From assembly GCA_030142905.1 (NCBI GenBank), contig JASJOG010000081.1:372001-436000 (forward strand): a DNA stretch of 64,000 bases, written 5' to 3'. The stretch comes from Heliopora coerulea (Eukaryota > Cnidaria > Anthozoa > Scleralcyonacea > Helioporidae). A model generated the notes under the pieces. The model had not been told where the DNA came from. It did not search any database and saw only the letters and a list, made by a program, of their open reading frames with translations. This document shows, one piece after another, positions 1 through 13,419 of this stretch. The position numbers and the translations under genes were made by a program. Within the stretch, counting starts at the first letter, position 1. Every line of letters begins with the position of its first letter.

Positions 1-2012
1 AATATTCGAGATGATTTTTGAAGTTGAAAAATTTCACCAAAAAGAAAAGAGGTTAGCCCTTGGTTTTTTAAGATTTTTCGACCAATTTTAAAGTTTCGAG
101 AAAAGCCCAAGATGTTAATGCTAGGACCTAATAATATAATTTTGGCCTTATTTAAAGGGGTTTAGTGTAATATTTGATATGATTTTTGAAGTTGAAAAAT
201 TTCACCAAAAAGTAAAGGGGTTAGTCCATGGTTTTTGACGATTTTTCGACCAATTTTAAAGTTTCGAGAAATGCCCCAAATATGAATGCTTAGGCCTTAT
301 CATATAGTTCTGGCTTTATTTGAAAGAGTTTAGAGTAATATTTGAGATGCTTTTTGAAGTCGAAAAATTTTACCAATAAGTAAAGGGGTTAGCCTATGCT
401 TTTTGACAATTTTTCGGCCAATTTTAAAGTTTCGAGAAAAGCCCAAAATATGAATATTTAGGCCTAATCATATAGTTCTGGCTTTATCTGAAGGAGTTTA
501 GAGTAATGTTTGAGATGATTTTTGAAGTTGAAAAATTTTCCCAAAAAGTAAATGTGTTGGCCCATGGTTTTTGACGATTTTTCGACCAATTTTGAAGTTT
601 CGAGAAAAGCCCAAGATATTAATGCTTGGGCCTAATAATATAGTTTTGACTTTAATTGAAAGAGTTTAGAGTAATATTTGAGATTGTTTTTGATGTCGAA
701 AAATTTCACCAAAAAGTAAAGGTGTTAGCCTATGGTTTTTGATGATTTTTTAACCAATTTTGAAGTTTCGAGAAAAGCCCAAGATATTAATGCTTGGGCC
801 TAATAATATAGTTTTGACCTTAATTGAAAGAGTTTAGAGTAATATTTGAGATTGTTTTGAAGTCGAAAAATTTCACCAAAAAGTAAAGGTGTTAGCCCAT
901 GGTTTTTGATGATTTTTTAACCAATTTTGAAGTTTCGAGAAAAGCCCAAGATATTAATGCTTGGGCCTAATAATATAGTTTTGACCTTAATTGAAAGAGT
1001 TTAGAGTAATATTTGAGATTGTTTTGAAGTCGAAAAATTTCACCAAAAAGTAAAGGGGTTAGCCCATGGTTTTTGATGATTTTTTAACCAATTTTGAAGT
1101 TTCGAGAAAAGCCTAAGGTATTAATGCTTGGGCGTAATAATATAGTTTTGACCTTAATTGAAAGAGTTTAGAGAAATATTTGAGATTGTTTTTGAAGTCT
1201 AAAAATTTCACCAAAAAGTAAAGGGGTTAGGCCATTGTTTTTGACGATTTTTCGACCAATTTTAAAGTTTCGAGAAAAGCCCAAAATATGAATGCTTAGG
1301 CCAAATCATATAGTTTTGGCTTTATCTGAAGGAATTTAGAGTAATATTTGAGATGATTTTTGAAGTTGAAAAATTTCACCAAAAAGTAAAGAGGTTAGCC
1401 CATGTTTTTTTAATATTTTTCGAAAAATTTTAAAGTTTCGAGAAAAGCCCAAGATGTTAATGCTAGGGCCTAATAATATAGTTTTGGCCTTATTTAAAGG
1501 GGTTTAGTGTAATATTTGAGATGATTTTTGAAGTTGAAAAATTTCACGAAAAAGTAAAGGGGTTAGCCTATGGTTTTTGACGATTTTTTAACCAATTTTG
1601 AAGTTTCGAGAAAAGCCCAAGATATTAATGCTTGGGCCTAATAATATAGTTTTGACCTTAATTCAAAGAGTTTAGAATAATATTTGAGATTGTTTTGAAG
1701 TCGAAAAATTTCACCAAAAAGTAAAGGTGTTAGCCCATGGTTTTTGATGATTTTTTACCAATTTTGAAGTTTCGAGAAAAGCCCAAGATATTAATGCTTG
1801 GACCTAATAATATAGTTTTGACCTTAATTGAAAGAGTTTAGAGTAATATTTGAGATTGTTTTCGAAGTCGAAAAATTTCACCAAAAAGTAAAGGTGTTAG
1901 GCCATGGTTTTTGACGATTTTTCGACCAATTTTAAAGTTTCGAGAAAAGCCCAAAATATGAATGCTTAAGTCTAATCATATAGTTCTGGCCTTATTTGAA
2001 GAAGTTTAGATT

Positions 2013-3354
2013 AATATTCGAGATGATTTTTGAAGTTGAAAAATTTCACCAAAAAGAAAAGAGGTTAGCCCTTGGTTTTTTAAGATTTTTCGACCAATTT
2101 TAAAGTTTCGAGAAAAGCCCAAGATGTTAATGCTAGGACCTAATAATATAATTTTGGCCTTATTTAAAGGGGTTTAGTGTAATATTTGATATGATTTTTG
2201 AAGTTAAAAAATTTCACCAAAAAGTAAAGGGGTTAGTCCATGGTTTTTGACGATTTTTCGACCAATTTTAAAGTTTCGAGAAAAGCTACAAATATGAATG
2301 CTTAGGCCTTATCATATAGTTCTGGCTTTATTTGAAAGAGTTTAGAGTAATATTTGAGATGCTTTTTGAAGTCGAAAAATTTTACCAATAAGTAAAGGGG
2401 TTAGCCTATGCTTTTTGACAATTTTTCGGCCAATTTTAAAGTTTCGAGAAAAGCCCAAAATATGAATATTTAGGCCTAATCATATAGTTCTGGCTTTATC
2501 TGAAGGAGTTTAGAGTAATGTTTGAGATGATTTTTGAAGTTGAAAAATTTTCCCAAAAAGTAAATGTGTTGACCCATGGTTTTTGACGATTTTTCGACCA
2601 ATTTTGAAGTTTCGAGAAAAGCCCAAGATATTAATGCTTGGGCCTAATAATATAGTTTTGACTTTAATTGAAAGAGTTTAGAGTAATATTTGAGATTGTT
2701 TTTGATGTCGAAAAATTTCACCAAAAAGTAAAGGTGTTAGCCTATGGTTTTTGATGATTTTTTAACCAATTTTGAAGTTTCGAGAAAAGCCCAAGATATT
2801 AATGCTTGGGCCTAATAATATAGTTTTGACCTTAATTGAAAGAGTTTAGAGTAATATTTGAGATTGTTTTGAAGTCGAAAAATTTCACCAAAAAGTAAAG
2901 GTGTTAGCCTATGGTTTTTGATGATTTTTTAACCAATTTTGAAGTTTCGAGAAAAGCCCAAGATATTAATGCTTGGGCCTAATAATATAGTTTTGACCTT
3001 AATTGAAAGAGTTTAGAGTAATATTTGAGATTGTTTTGAAGTCGAAAAATTTCACCAAAAAGTAAAGGGGTTAGCCCATGGTTTTTGATGATTTTTTAAC
3101 CAATTTTGAAGTTTCGAGAAAAGCCTAAGGTATTAATGCTTGGGCGTAATAATATAGTTTTGACCTTAATTGAAAGAGTTTAGAGTAATATTTGAGATTG
3201 TTTTCGAAGTCGAAAAATTTCACCAAAAAGTAAAGGTGTTAGGCCATGGTTTTTGACGATTTTTCGACCAATTTTAAAGTTTCGAGAAAAGCCCAAAATA
3301 TGAATGCTTAAGCCTAATCATATAGTTCTGGCCTTATTTGAAGAAGTTTAGATT
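2013..3354. repeat. Shortened 8-monomer HOR unit
   Basis: This unit is 1,342 bp rather than 2,013 bp. It runs normally to monomer 7 (GCCTAAGGTATTAATGCTTG) and then jumps straight to monomer 12 (GATTGTTTTCGAAGTCG), losing monomers 8-11. The loss is a whole number of monomers, as expected from unequal exchange between monomers in register. Confidence 0.92.
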
Positions 3355-5032
3355 AATATTCGAGATGATTTTTGAAGTTGAAAAATTTCACCAAAAAGAA
3401 AAGAGGTTAGCCCTTGGTTTTTTAAGATTTTTCGACCAATTTTAAAGTTTCGAGAAAAGCCCAAGATGTTAATGCTAGGACCTAATAATATAATTTTGGC
3501 CTTATTTAAAGGGGTTTAGTGTAATATTTGATATGATTTTTGAAGTTGAAAAATTTCACCAAAAAGTAAAGGGGTTAGTCCATGGTTTTTGACGATTTTT
3601 CGACCAATTTTAAAGTTTCGAGAAATGCCCCAAATATGAATGCTTAGGCCTTATCATATAGTTCTGGCTTTATTTGAAAGAGTTTAGAGTAATATTTGAG
3701 ATGCTTTTTGAAGTCGAAAAATTTTACCAATAAGTAAAGGGGTTAGCCTATGCTTTTTGACAATTTTTCGGCCAATTTTAAAGTTTCGAGAAAAGCCCAA
3801 AATATGAATATTTAGGCCTAATCATATAGTTCTGGCTTTATCTGAAGGAGTTTAGAGTAATGTTTGAGATGATTTTTGAAGTTGAAAAATTTTCCCAAAA
3901 AGTAAATGTGTTGGCCCATGGTTTTTGACGATTTTTCGACCAATTTTGAAGTTTCGAGAAAAGCCCAAGATATTAATGCTTGGGCCTAATAATATAGTTT
4001 TGACTTTAATTGAAAGAGTTTAGAGTAATATTTGAGATTGTTTTTGATGTCGAAAAGTTTCACCAAAAAGTAAAGGTGTTAGCCTATGGTTTTTGATGAT
4101 TTTTTAACCAATTTTGAAGTTTCGAGAAAAGCCCAAGATATTAATGCTTGGGCCTAATAATATAGTTTTGACCTTAATTGAAAGAGTTTAGAGTAATATT
4201 TGAGATTGTTTTGAAGTCGAAAAATTTCACCAAAAAGTAAAGGTGTTAGCCCATGGTTTTTGATGATTTTTTAACCAATTTTGAAGTTTCGAGAAAAGCC
4301 CAAGATATTAATGCTTGGGCCTAATAATATAGTTTTGACCTTAATTGAAAGAGTTTAGAGTAATATTTGAGATTGTTTTGAAGTCGAAAAATTTCACCAA
4401 AAAGTAAAGGGGTTAGCCCATGGTTTTTGATGATTTTTTAACCAATTTTGAAGTTTCGAGAAAAGCCTAAGGTATTAATGCTTGGGCGTAATAATATAGT
4501 TTTGACCTTAATTGAAAGAGTTTAGAGAAATATTTGAGATTGTTTTTGAAGTCTAAAAATTTCACCAAAAAGTAAAGGGGTTAGGCCATTGTTTTTGACG
4601 ATTTTTCGACCAATTTTAAAGTTTCGAGAAAAGCCCAAAATATGAATGCTTAGGCCAAATCATATAGTTTTGGCTTTATCTGAAGGAATTTAGAGTAATA
4701 TTTGAGATGATTTTTGAAGTTGAAAAATTTCACCAAAAAGTAAAGAGGTTAGCCCATGTTTTTTTAATATTTTTCGAAAAATTTTAAAGTTTCGAGAAAA
4801 GCCCAAGATGTTAATGCTAGGGCCTAATAATATAGTTTTGGCCTTATTTAAAGGGGTTTAGTGTAATATTTGAGATGATTTTTGAAGTTGAAAAATTTCA
4901 CGAAAAAGTAAAGGGGTTAGCCTATGGTTTTTGACGATTTTTTAACCAATTTTGAAGTTTCGAGAAAAGCCCAAGATATTAATGCTTGGGCCTAATAATA
5001 TAGTTTTGACCTTAATTCAAAGAGTTTAGAAT

Positions 5033-5199
5033 AATATTTGAGATTGTTTTGAAGTCGAAAAATTTCACCAAAAAGTAAAGGGGTTAGCCCATGGTTTTTG
5101 ATGATTTTTTAACCAATTTTGAAGTTTCGAGAAAAGCCTAAGGTATTAATGCTTGGGCGTAATAATATAGTTTTGACCTTAATTGAAAGAGTTTAGAGT
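5033..5199. repeat. HOR monomer 11 replaced by a monomer-7 type
   Basis: In the unit 3355-5367 the eleventh monomer carries GGGGTTAGCCCATGG and GCCTAAGGTATTAATGCTTG, marks of monomer 7, instead of the usual monomer-11 version GCCCAAGATATTAATGC. Unit length stays 2,013 bp. The swap fits gene conversion or a double exchange inside the array. Confidence 0.8.
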
Positions 5200-8100
5200 A
5201 ATATTTGAGATTGTTTTCGAAGTCGAAAAATTTCACCAAAAAGTAAAGGTGTTAGGCCATGGTTTTTGACGATTTTTCGACCAATTTTAAAGTTTCGAGA
5301 AAAGCCCAAAATATGAATGCTTAAGCCTAATCATATAGTTCTGGCCTTATTTGAAGAAGTTTAGATTAATATTCGAGATGATTTTTGAAGTTGAAAAATT
5401 TCACCAAAAAGAAAAGAGGTTAGCCCTTGGTTTTTTAAGATTTTTCGACCAATTTTAAAGTTTCGAGAAAAGCCCAAGATGTTAATGCTAGGACCTAATA
5501 ATATAATTTTGGCCTTATTTAAAGGGGTTTAGTGTAATATTTGATATGATTTTTGAAGTTGAAAAATTTCACCAAAAAGTAAAGGGGTTAGTCCATGGTT
5601 TTTGACGATTTTTCGACCAATTTTAAAGTTTCGAGAAATGCCCCAAATATGAATGCTTAGGCCTTATCATATAGTTCTGGCTTTATTTGAAAGAGTTTAG
5701 AGTAATATTTGAGATGCTTTTTGAAGTCGAAAAATTTTACCAATAAGTAAAGGGGTTAGCCTATGCTTTTTGACAATTTTTCGGCCAATTTTAAAGTTTC
5801 GAGAAAAGCCCAAAATATGAATATTTAGGCCTAATCATATAGTTCTGGCTTTATCTGAAGGAGTTTAGAGTAATGTTTGAGATGATTTTTGAAGTTGAAA
5901 AATTTTCCCAAAAAGTAAATGTGTTGGCCCATGGTTTTTGACGATTTTTCGACCAATTTTGAAGTTTCGAGAAAAGCCCAAGATATTAATGCTTGGGCCT
6001 AATAATATAGTTTTGACTTTAATTGAAAGAGTTTAGAGTAATATTTGAGATTGTTTTTGATGTCGAAAAATTTCACCAAAAAGTAAAGGTGTTAGCCTAT
6101 GGTTTTTGATGATTTTTTAACCAATTTTGAAGTTTCGAGAAAAGCCCAAGATATTAATGCTTGGGCCTAATAATATAGTTTTGACCTTAATTGAAAGAGT
6201 TTAGAGTAATATTTGAGATTGTTTTGAAGTCGAAAAATTTCACCAAAAAGTAAAGGTGTTAGCCCATGGTTTTTGATGATTTTTTAACCAATTTTGAAGT
6301 TTCGAGAAAAGCCCAAGATATTAATGCTTGGGCCTAATAATATAGTTTTGACCTTAATTGAAAGAGTTTAGAGTAATATTTGAGATTGTTTTGAAGTCGA
6401 AAAATTTCACCAAAAAGTAAAGGGGTTAGCCCATGGTTTTTGATGATTTTTTAACCAATTTTGAAGTTTCGAGAAAAGCCTAAGGTATTAATGCTTGGGC
6501 GTAATAATATAGTTTTGACCTTAATTGAAAGAGTTTAGAGAAATATTTGAGATTGTTTTTGAAGTCTAAAAATTTCACCAAAAAGTAAAGGGGTTAGGCC
6601 ATTGTTTTTGACGATTTTTCGACCAATTTTAAAGTTTCGAGAAAAGCCCAAAATATGAATGCTTAGGCCAAATCATATAGTTTTGGCTTTATCTGAAGGA
6701 ATTTAGAGTAATATTTGAGATGATTTTTGAAGTTGAAAAATTTCACCAAAAAGTAAAGAGGTTAGCCCATGTTTTTTTAATATTTTTCGAAAAATTTTAA
6801 AGTTTCGAGAAAAGCCCAAGATGTTAATGCTAGGGCCTAATAATATAGTTTTGGCCTTATTTAAAGGGGTTTAGTGTAATATTTGAGATGATTTTTGAAG
6901 TTGAAAAATTTCACGAAAAAGTAAAGGGGTTAGCCTATGGTTTTTGACGATTTTTTAACCAATTTTGAAGTTTCGAGAAAAGCCCAAGATATTAATGCTT
7001 GGGCCTAATAATATAGTTTTGACCTTAATTCAAAGAGTTTAGAATAATATTTGAGATTGTTTTGAAGTCGAAAAATTTCACCAAAAAGTAAAGGTGTTAG
7101 CCCATGGTTTTTGATGATTTTTTAACCAATTTTGAAGTTTCGAGAAAAGCCCAAGATATTAATGCTTGGGCCTAATAATATAGTTTTGACCTTAATTGAA
7201 AGAGTTTAGAGTAATATTTGAGATTGTTTTCGAAGTCGAAAAATTTCACCAAAAAGTAAAGGTGTTAGGCCATGGTTTTTGACGATTTTTCGACCAATTT
7301 TAAAGTTTCGAGAAAAGCCCAAAATATGAATGCTTAAGCCTAATCATATAGTTCTGGCCTTATTTGAAGAAGTTTAGATTAATATTCGAGATGATTTTTG
7401 AAGTTGAAAAATTTCACCAAAAAGAAAAGAGGTTAGCCCTTGGTTTTTTAAGATTTTTCGACCAATTTTAAAGTTTCGAGAAAAGCCCAAGATGTTAATG
7501 CTAGGACCTAATAATATAATTTTGGCCTTATTTAAAGGGGTTTAGTGTAATATTTGATATGATTTTTGAAGTTGAAAAATTTCACCAAAAAGTAAAGGGG
7601 TTAGTCCATGGTTTTTGACGATTTTTCGACCAATTTTAAAGTTTCGAGAAAAGCTACAAATATGAATGCTTAGGCCTTATCATATAGTTCTGGCTTTATT
7701 TGAAAGAGTTTAGAGTAATATTTGAGATGCTTTTTGAAGTCGAAAAATTTTACCAATAAGTAAAGGGGTTAGCCTATGCTTTTTGACAATTTTTCGGCCA
7801 ATTTTAAAGTTTCGAGAAAAGCCCAAAATATGAATATTTAGGCCTAATCATATAGTTCTGGCTTTATCTGAAGGAGTTTAGAGTAATGTTTGAGATGATT
7901 TTTGAAGTTGAAAAATTTTCCCAAAAAGTAAATGTGTTGGCCCATGGTTTTTGACGATTTTTCGACCAATTTTGAAGTTTCGAGAAAAGCCCAAGATATT
8001 AATGCTTGGGCCTAATAATATAGTTTTGACTTTAATTGAAAGAGTTTAGAGTAATATTTGAGATTGTTTTTGATGTCGAAAAATTTCACCAAAAAGTAAA

Positions 8101-11100
8101 GGTGTTAGCCTATGGTTTTTGATGATTTTTTAACCAATTTTGAAGTTTCGAGAAAAGCCCAAGATATTAATGCTTGGGCCTAATAATATAGTTTTGACCT
8201 TAATTGAAAGAGTTTAGAGTAATATTTGAGATTGTTTTGAAGTCGAAAAATTTCACCAAAAAGTAAAGGTGTTAGCCCATGGTTTTTGATGATTTTTTAA
8301 CCAATTTTGAAGTTTCGAGAAAAGCCCAAGATATTAATGCTTGGGCCTAATAATATAGTTTTGACCTTAATTGAAAGAGTTTAGAGTAATATTTGAGATT
8401 GTTTTGAAGTCGAAAAATTTCACCAAAAAGTAAAGGGGTTAGCCCATGGTTTTTGATGATTTTTTAACCAATTTTGAAGTTTCGAGAAAAGCCTAAGGTA
8501 TTAATGCTTGGGCGTAATAATATAGTTTTGACCTTAATTGAAAGAGTTTAGAGAAATATTTGAGATTGTTTTTGAAGTCTAAAAATTTCACCAAAAAGTA
8601 AAGGGGTTAGGCCATTGTTTTTGACGATTTTTCGACCAATTTTAAAGTTTCGAGAAAAGCCCAAAATATGAATGCTTAGGCCAAATCATATAGTTTTGGC
8701 TTTATCTGAAGGAATTTAGAGTAATATTTGAGATGATTTTTGAAGTTGAAAAATTTCACCAAAAAGTAAAGAGGTTAGCCCATGTTTTTTTAATATTTTT
8801 CGAAAAATTTTAAAGTTTCGAGAAAAGCCCAAGATGTTAATGCTAGGGCCTAATAATATAGTTTTGGCCTTATTTAAAGGGGTTTAGTGTAATATTTGAG
8901 ATGATTTTTGAAGTTGAAAAATTTCACGAAAAAGTAAAGGGGTTAGCCTATGGTTTTTGACGATTTTTTAACCAATTTTGAAGTTTCGAGAAAAGCCCAA
9001 GATATTAATGCTTGGGCCTAATAATATAGTTTTGACCTTAATTCAAAGAGTTTAGAATAATATTTGAGATTGTTTTGAAGTCAAAAAATTTCACCAAAAA
9101 GTAAAGGTGTTAGCCCATGGTTTTTGATGATTTTTTAACCAATTTTGAAGTTTCGAGAAAAGCCCAAGATATTAATGCTTGGGCCTAATAATATAGTTTT
9201 GACCTTAATTGAAAGAGTTTAGAGTAATATTTGAGATTGTTTTCGAAGTCGAAAAATTTCACCAAAAAGTAAAGGTGTTAGGCCATGGTTTTTGACGATT
9301 TTTCGACCAATTTTAAAGTTTCGAGAAAAGCCCAAAATATGAATGCTTAAGCCTAATCATATAGTTCTGGCCTTATTTGAAGAAGTTTAGATTAATATTC
9401 GAGATGATTTTTGAAGTTGAAAAATTTCACCAAAAAGAAAAGAGGTTAGCCCTTGGTTTTTTAAGATTTTTCGACCAATTTTAAAGTTTCGAGAAAAGCC
9501 CAAGATGTTAATGCTAGGACCTAATAATATAATTTTGGCCTTATTTAAAGGGGTTTAGTGTAATATTTGATATGATTTTTGAAGTTGAAAAATTTCACCA
9601 AAAAGTAAAGGGGTTAGTCCATGGTTTTTGACGATTTTTCGACCAATTTTAAAGTTTCGAGAAAAGCCCCAAATATGAATGCTTAGGCCTTATCATATAG
9701 TTCTGGCTTTATTTGAAAGAGTTTAGAGTAATATTTGAGATGCTTTTTGAAGTCGAAAAATTTTACCAATAAGTAAAGGGGTTAGCCTATGCTTTTTGAC
9801 AATTTTTCGGCCAATTTTAAAGTTTCGAGAAAAGCCCAAAATATGAATATTTAGGCCTAATCATATAGTTCTGGCTTTATCTGAAGGAGTTTAGAGTAAT
9901 GTTTGAGATGATTTTTGAAGTCGAAAAATTTTCCCAAAAAGTAAATGTGTTGGCCCATGGTTTTTGACGATTTTTCGACCAATTTTGAAGTTTCGAGAAA
10001 AGCCCAAGATATTAATGCTTGGGCCTAATAATATAGTTTTGACTTTAATTGAAAGAGTTTAGAGTAATATTTGAGATTGTTTTTGATGTCGAAAAATTTC
10101 ACCAAAAAGTAAAGGTGTTAGCCTATGGTTTTTGATGATTTTTTAACCAATTTTGAAGTTTCGAGAAAAGCCCAAGATATTAATGCTTGGGCCTAATAAT
10201 ATAGTTTTGACCTTAATTGAAAGAGTTTAGAGTAATATTTGAGATTGTTTTGAAGTCGAAAAATTTCACCAAAAAGTAAAGGTGTTAGCCCATGGTTTTT
10301 GATGATTTTTTAACCAATTTTGAAGTTTCGAGAAAAGCCCAAGATATTAATGCTTGGGCCTAATAATATAGTTTTGACCTTAATTGAAAGAGTTTAGAGT
10401 AATATTTGAGATTGTTTTGAAGTCGAAAAATTTCACCAAAAAGTAAAGGGGTTAGCCCATGGTTTTTGATGATTTTTTAACCAATTTTGAAGTTTCGAGA
10501 AAAGCCTAAGGTATTAATGCTTGGGCGTAATAATATAGTTTTGACCTTAATTGAAAGAGTTTAGAGAAATATTTGAGATTGTTTTTGAAGTCTAAAAATT
10601 TCACCAAAAAGTAAAGGGGTTAGGCCATTGTTTTTGACGATTTTTCGACCAATTTTAAAGTTTCGAGAAAAGCCCAAAATATGAATGCTTAGGCCAAATC
10701 ATATAGTTTTGGCTTTATCTGAAGGAATTTAGAGTAATATTTGAGATGATTTTTGAAGTTGAAAAATTTCACCAAAAAGTAAAGAGGTTAGCCCATGTTT
10801 TTTTAATATTTTTCGAAAAATTTTAAAGTTTCGAGAAAAGCCCAAGATGTTAATGCTAGGGCCTAATAATATAGTTTTGGCCTTATTTAAAGGGGTTTAG
10901 TGTAATATTTGAGATGATTTTTGAAGTTGAAAAATTTCACGAAAAAGTAAAGGGGTTAGCCTATGGTTTTTGACGATTTTTTAACCAATTTTGAAGTTTC
11001 GAGAAAAGCCCAAGATATTAATGCTTGGGCCTAATAATATAGTTTTGACCTTAATTCAAAGAGTTTAGAATAATATTTGAGATTGTTTTGAAGTCAAAAA

Positions 11101-13419
11101 ATTTCACCAAAAAGTAAAGGTGTTAGCCCATGGTTTTTGATGATTTTTTAACCAATTTTGAAGTTTCGAGAAAAGCCCAAGATATTAATGCTTGGGCCTA
11201 ATAATATAGTTTTGACCTTAATTGAAAGAGTTTAGAGTAATATTTGAGATTGTTTTCGAAGTCGAAAAATTTCACCAAAAAGTAAAGGTGTTAGGCCATG
11301 GTTTTTGACGATTTTTCGACCAATTTTAAAGTTTCGAGAAAAGCCCAAAATATGAATGCTTAAGCCTAATCATATAGTTCTGGCCTTATTTGAAGAAGTT
11401 TAGATTAATATTCGAGATGATTTTTGAAGTTGAAAAATTTCACCAAAAAGAAAAGAGGTTAGCCCTTGGTTTTTTAAGATTTTTCGACCAATTTTAAAGT
11501 TTCGAGAAAAGCCCAAGATGTTAATGCTAGGACCTAATAATATAATTTTGGCCTTATTTAAAGGGGTTTAGTGTAATATTTGATATGATTTTTGAAGTTG
11601 AAAAATTTCACCAAAAAGTAAAGGGGTTAGTCCATGGTTTTTGACGATTTTTCGACCAATTTTAAAGTTTCGAGAAAAGCCCCAAATATGAATGCTTAGG
11701 CCTTATCATATAGTTCTGGCTTTATTTGAAAGAGTTTAGAGTAATATTTGAGATGCTTTTTGAAGTCGAAAAATTTTACCAATAAGTAAAGGGGTTAGCC
11801 TATGCTTTTTGACAATTTTTCGGCCAATTTTAAAGTTTCGAGAAAAGCCCAAAATATGAATATTTAGGCCTAATCATATAGTTCTGGCTTTATCTGAAGG
11901 AGTTTAGAGTAATGTTTGAGATGATTTTTGAAGTCGAAAAATTTTCCCAAAAAGTAAATGTGTTGGCCCATGGTTTTTGACGATTTTTCGACCAATTTTG
12001 AAGTTTCGAGAAAAGCCCAAGATATTAATGCTTGGGCCTAATAATATAGTTTTGACTTTAATTGAAAGAGTTTAGAGTAATATTTGAGATTGTTTTTGAT
12101 GTCGAAAAATTTCACCAAAAAGTAAAGGTGTTAGCCTATGGTTTTTGATGATTTTTTAACCAATTTTGAAGTTTCGAGAAAAGCCCAAGATATTAATGCT
12201 TGGGCCTAATAATATAGTTTTGACCTTAATTGAAAGAGTTTAGAGTAATATTTGAGATTGTTTTGAAGTCGAAAAATTTCACCAAAAAGTAAAGGTGTTA
12301 GCCCATGGTTTTTGATGATTTTTTAACCAATTTTGAAGTTTCGAGAAAAGCCCAAGATATTAATGCTTGGGCCTAATAATATAGTTTTGACCTTAATTGA
12401 AAGAGTTTAGAGTAATATTTGAGATTGTTTTGAAGTCGAAAAATTTCACCAAAAAGTAAAGGGGTTAGCCCATGGTTTTTGATGATTTTTTAACCAATTT
12501 TGAAGTTTCGAGAAAAGCCTAAGGTATTAATGCTTGGGCGTAATAATATAGTTTTGACCTTAATTGAAAGAGTTTAGAGAAATATTTGAGATTGTTTTTG
12601 AAGTCTAAAAATTTCACCAAAAAGTAAAGGGGTTAGGCCATTGTTTTTGACGATTTTTCGACCAATTTTAAAGTTTCGAGAAAAGCCCAAAATATGAATG
12701 CTTAGGCCAAATCATATAGTTTTGGCTTTATCTGAAGGAATTTAGAGTAATATTTGAGATGATTTTTGAAGTTGAAAAATTTCACCAAAAAGTAAAGAGG
12801 TTAGCCCATGTTTTTTTAATATTTTTCGAAAAATTTTAAAGTTTCGAGAAAAGCTCAAGATGTTAATGCTAGGGCCTAATAATATAGTTTTGGCCTTATT
12901 TAAAGGGGTTTAGTGTAATATTTGAGATGATTTTTGAAGTTGAAAAATTTCACGAAAAAGTAAAGGGGTTAGCCTATGGTTTTTGACGATTTTTTAACCA
13001 ATTTTGAAGTTTCGAGAAAAGCCCAAGATATTAATGCTTGGGCCTAATAATATAGTTTTGACCTTAATTCAAAGAGTTTAGAATAATATTTGAGATTGTT
13101 TTGAAGTCGAAAAATTTCACCAAAAAGTAAAGGTGTTAGCCCATGGTTTTTGATGATTTTTTAACCAATTTTGAAGTTTCGAGAAAAGCCCAAGATATTA
13201 ATGCTTGGGCCTAATAATATAGTTTTGACCTTAATTGAAAGAGTTTAGAGTAATATTTGAGATTGTTTTCGAAGTCGAAAAATTTCACCAAAAAGTAAAG
13301 GTGTTAGGCCATGGTTTTTGACGATTTTTCGACCAATTTTAAAGTTTCGAGAAAAGCCCAAAATATGAATGCTTAAGCCTAATCATATAGTTCTGGCCTT
13401 ATTTGAAGAAGTTTAGATT

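Larger units (their letters stand above)
1..13419. repeat. Satellite HOR domain A: 12 x ~168 bp monomers, 2,013 bp unit
   Basis: The sequence is a head-to-tail tandem of a ~168 bp AT-rich monomer; every monomer carries versions of TTTCGAGAAAAGCCC and TTTCACCAAAAAGTAAAG. Monomers in the first unit start at 1, 169, 337, 505, 673, 841, 1008, 1175, 1343, 1511, 1679 and 1845. Neighbouring monomers differ clearly, but the whole 12-monomer set repeats almost unchanged. Using the monomer beginning AATATTCGAGATGATTTTTG as marker, units start at 1, 2013, 3355, 5368, 7381, 9394, 11407 and 13420. Spacing is 2,012-2,013 bp except for one shortened unit. Stops occur in all frames, so it is non-coding. This is the higher-order repeat layout known from centromeric satellites; a centromere role is inference only. 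Confidence 0.97.
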
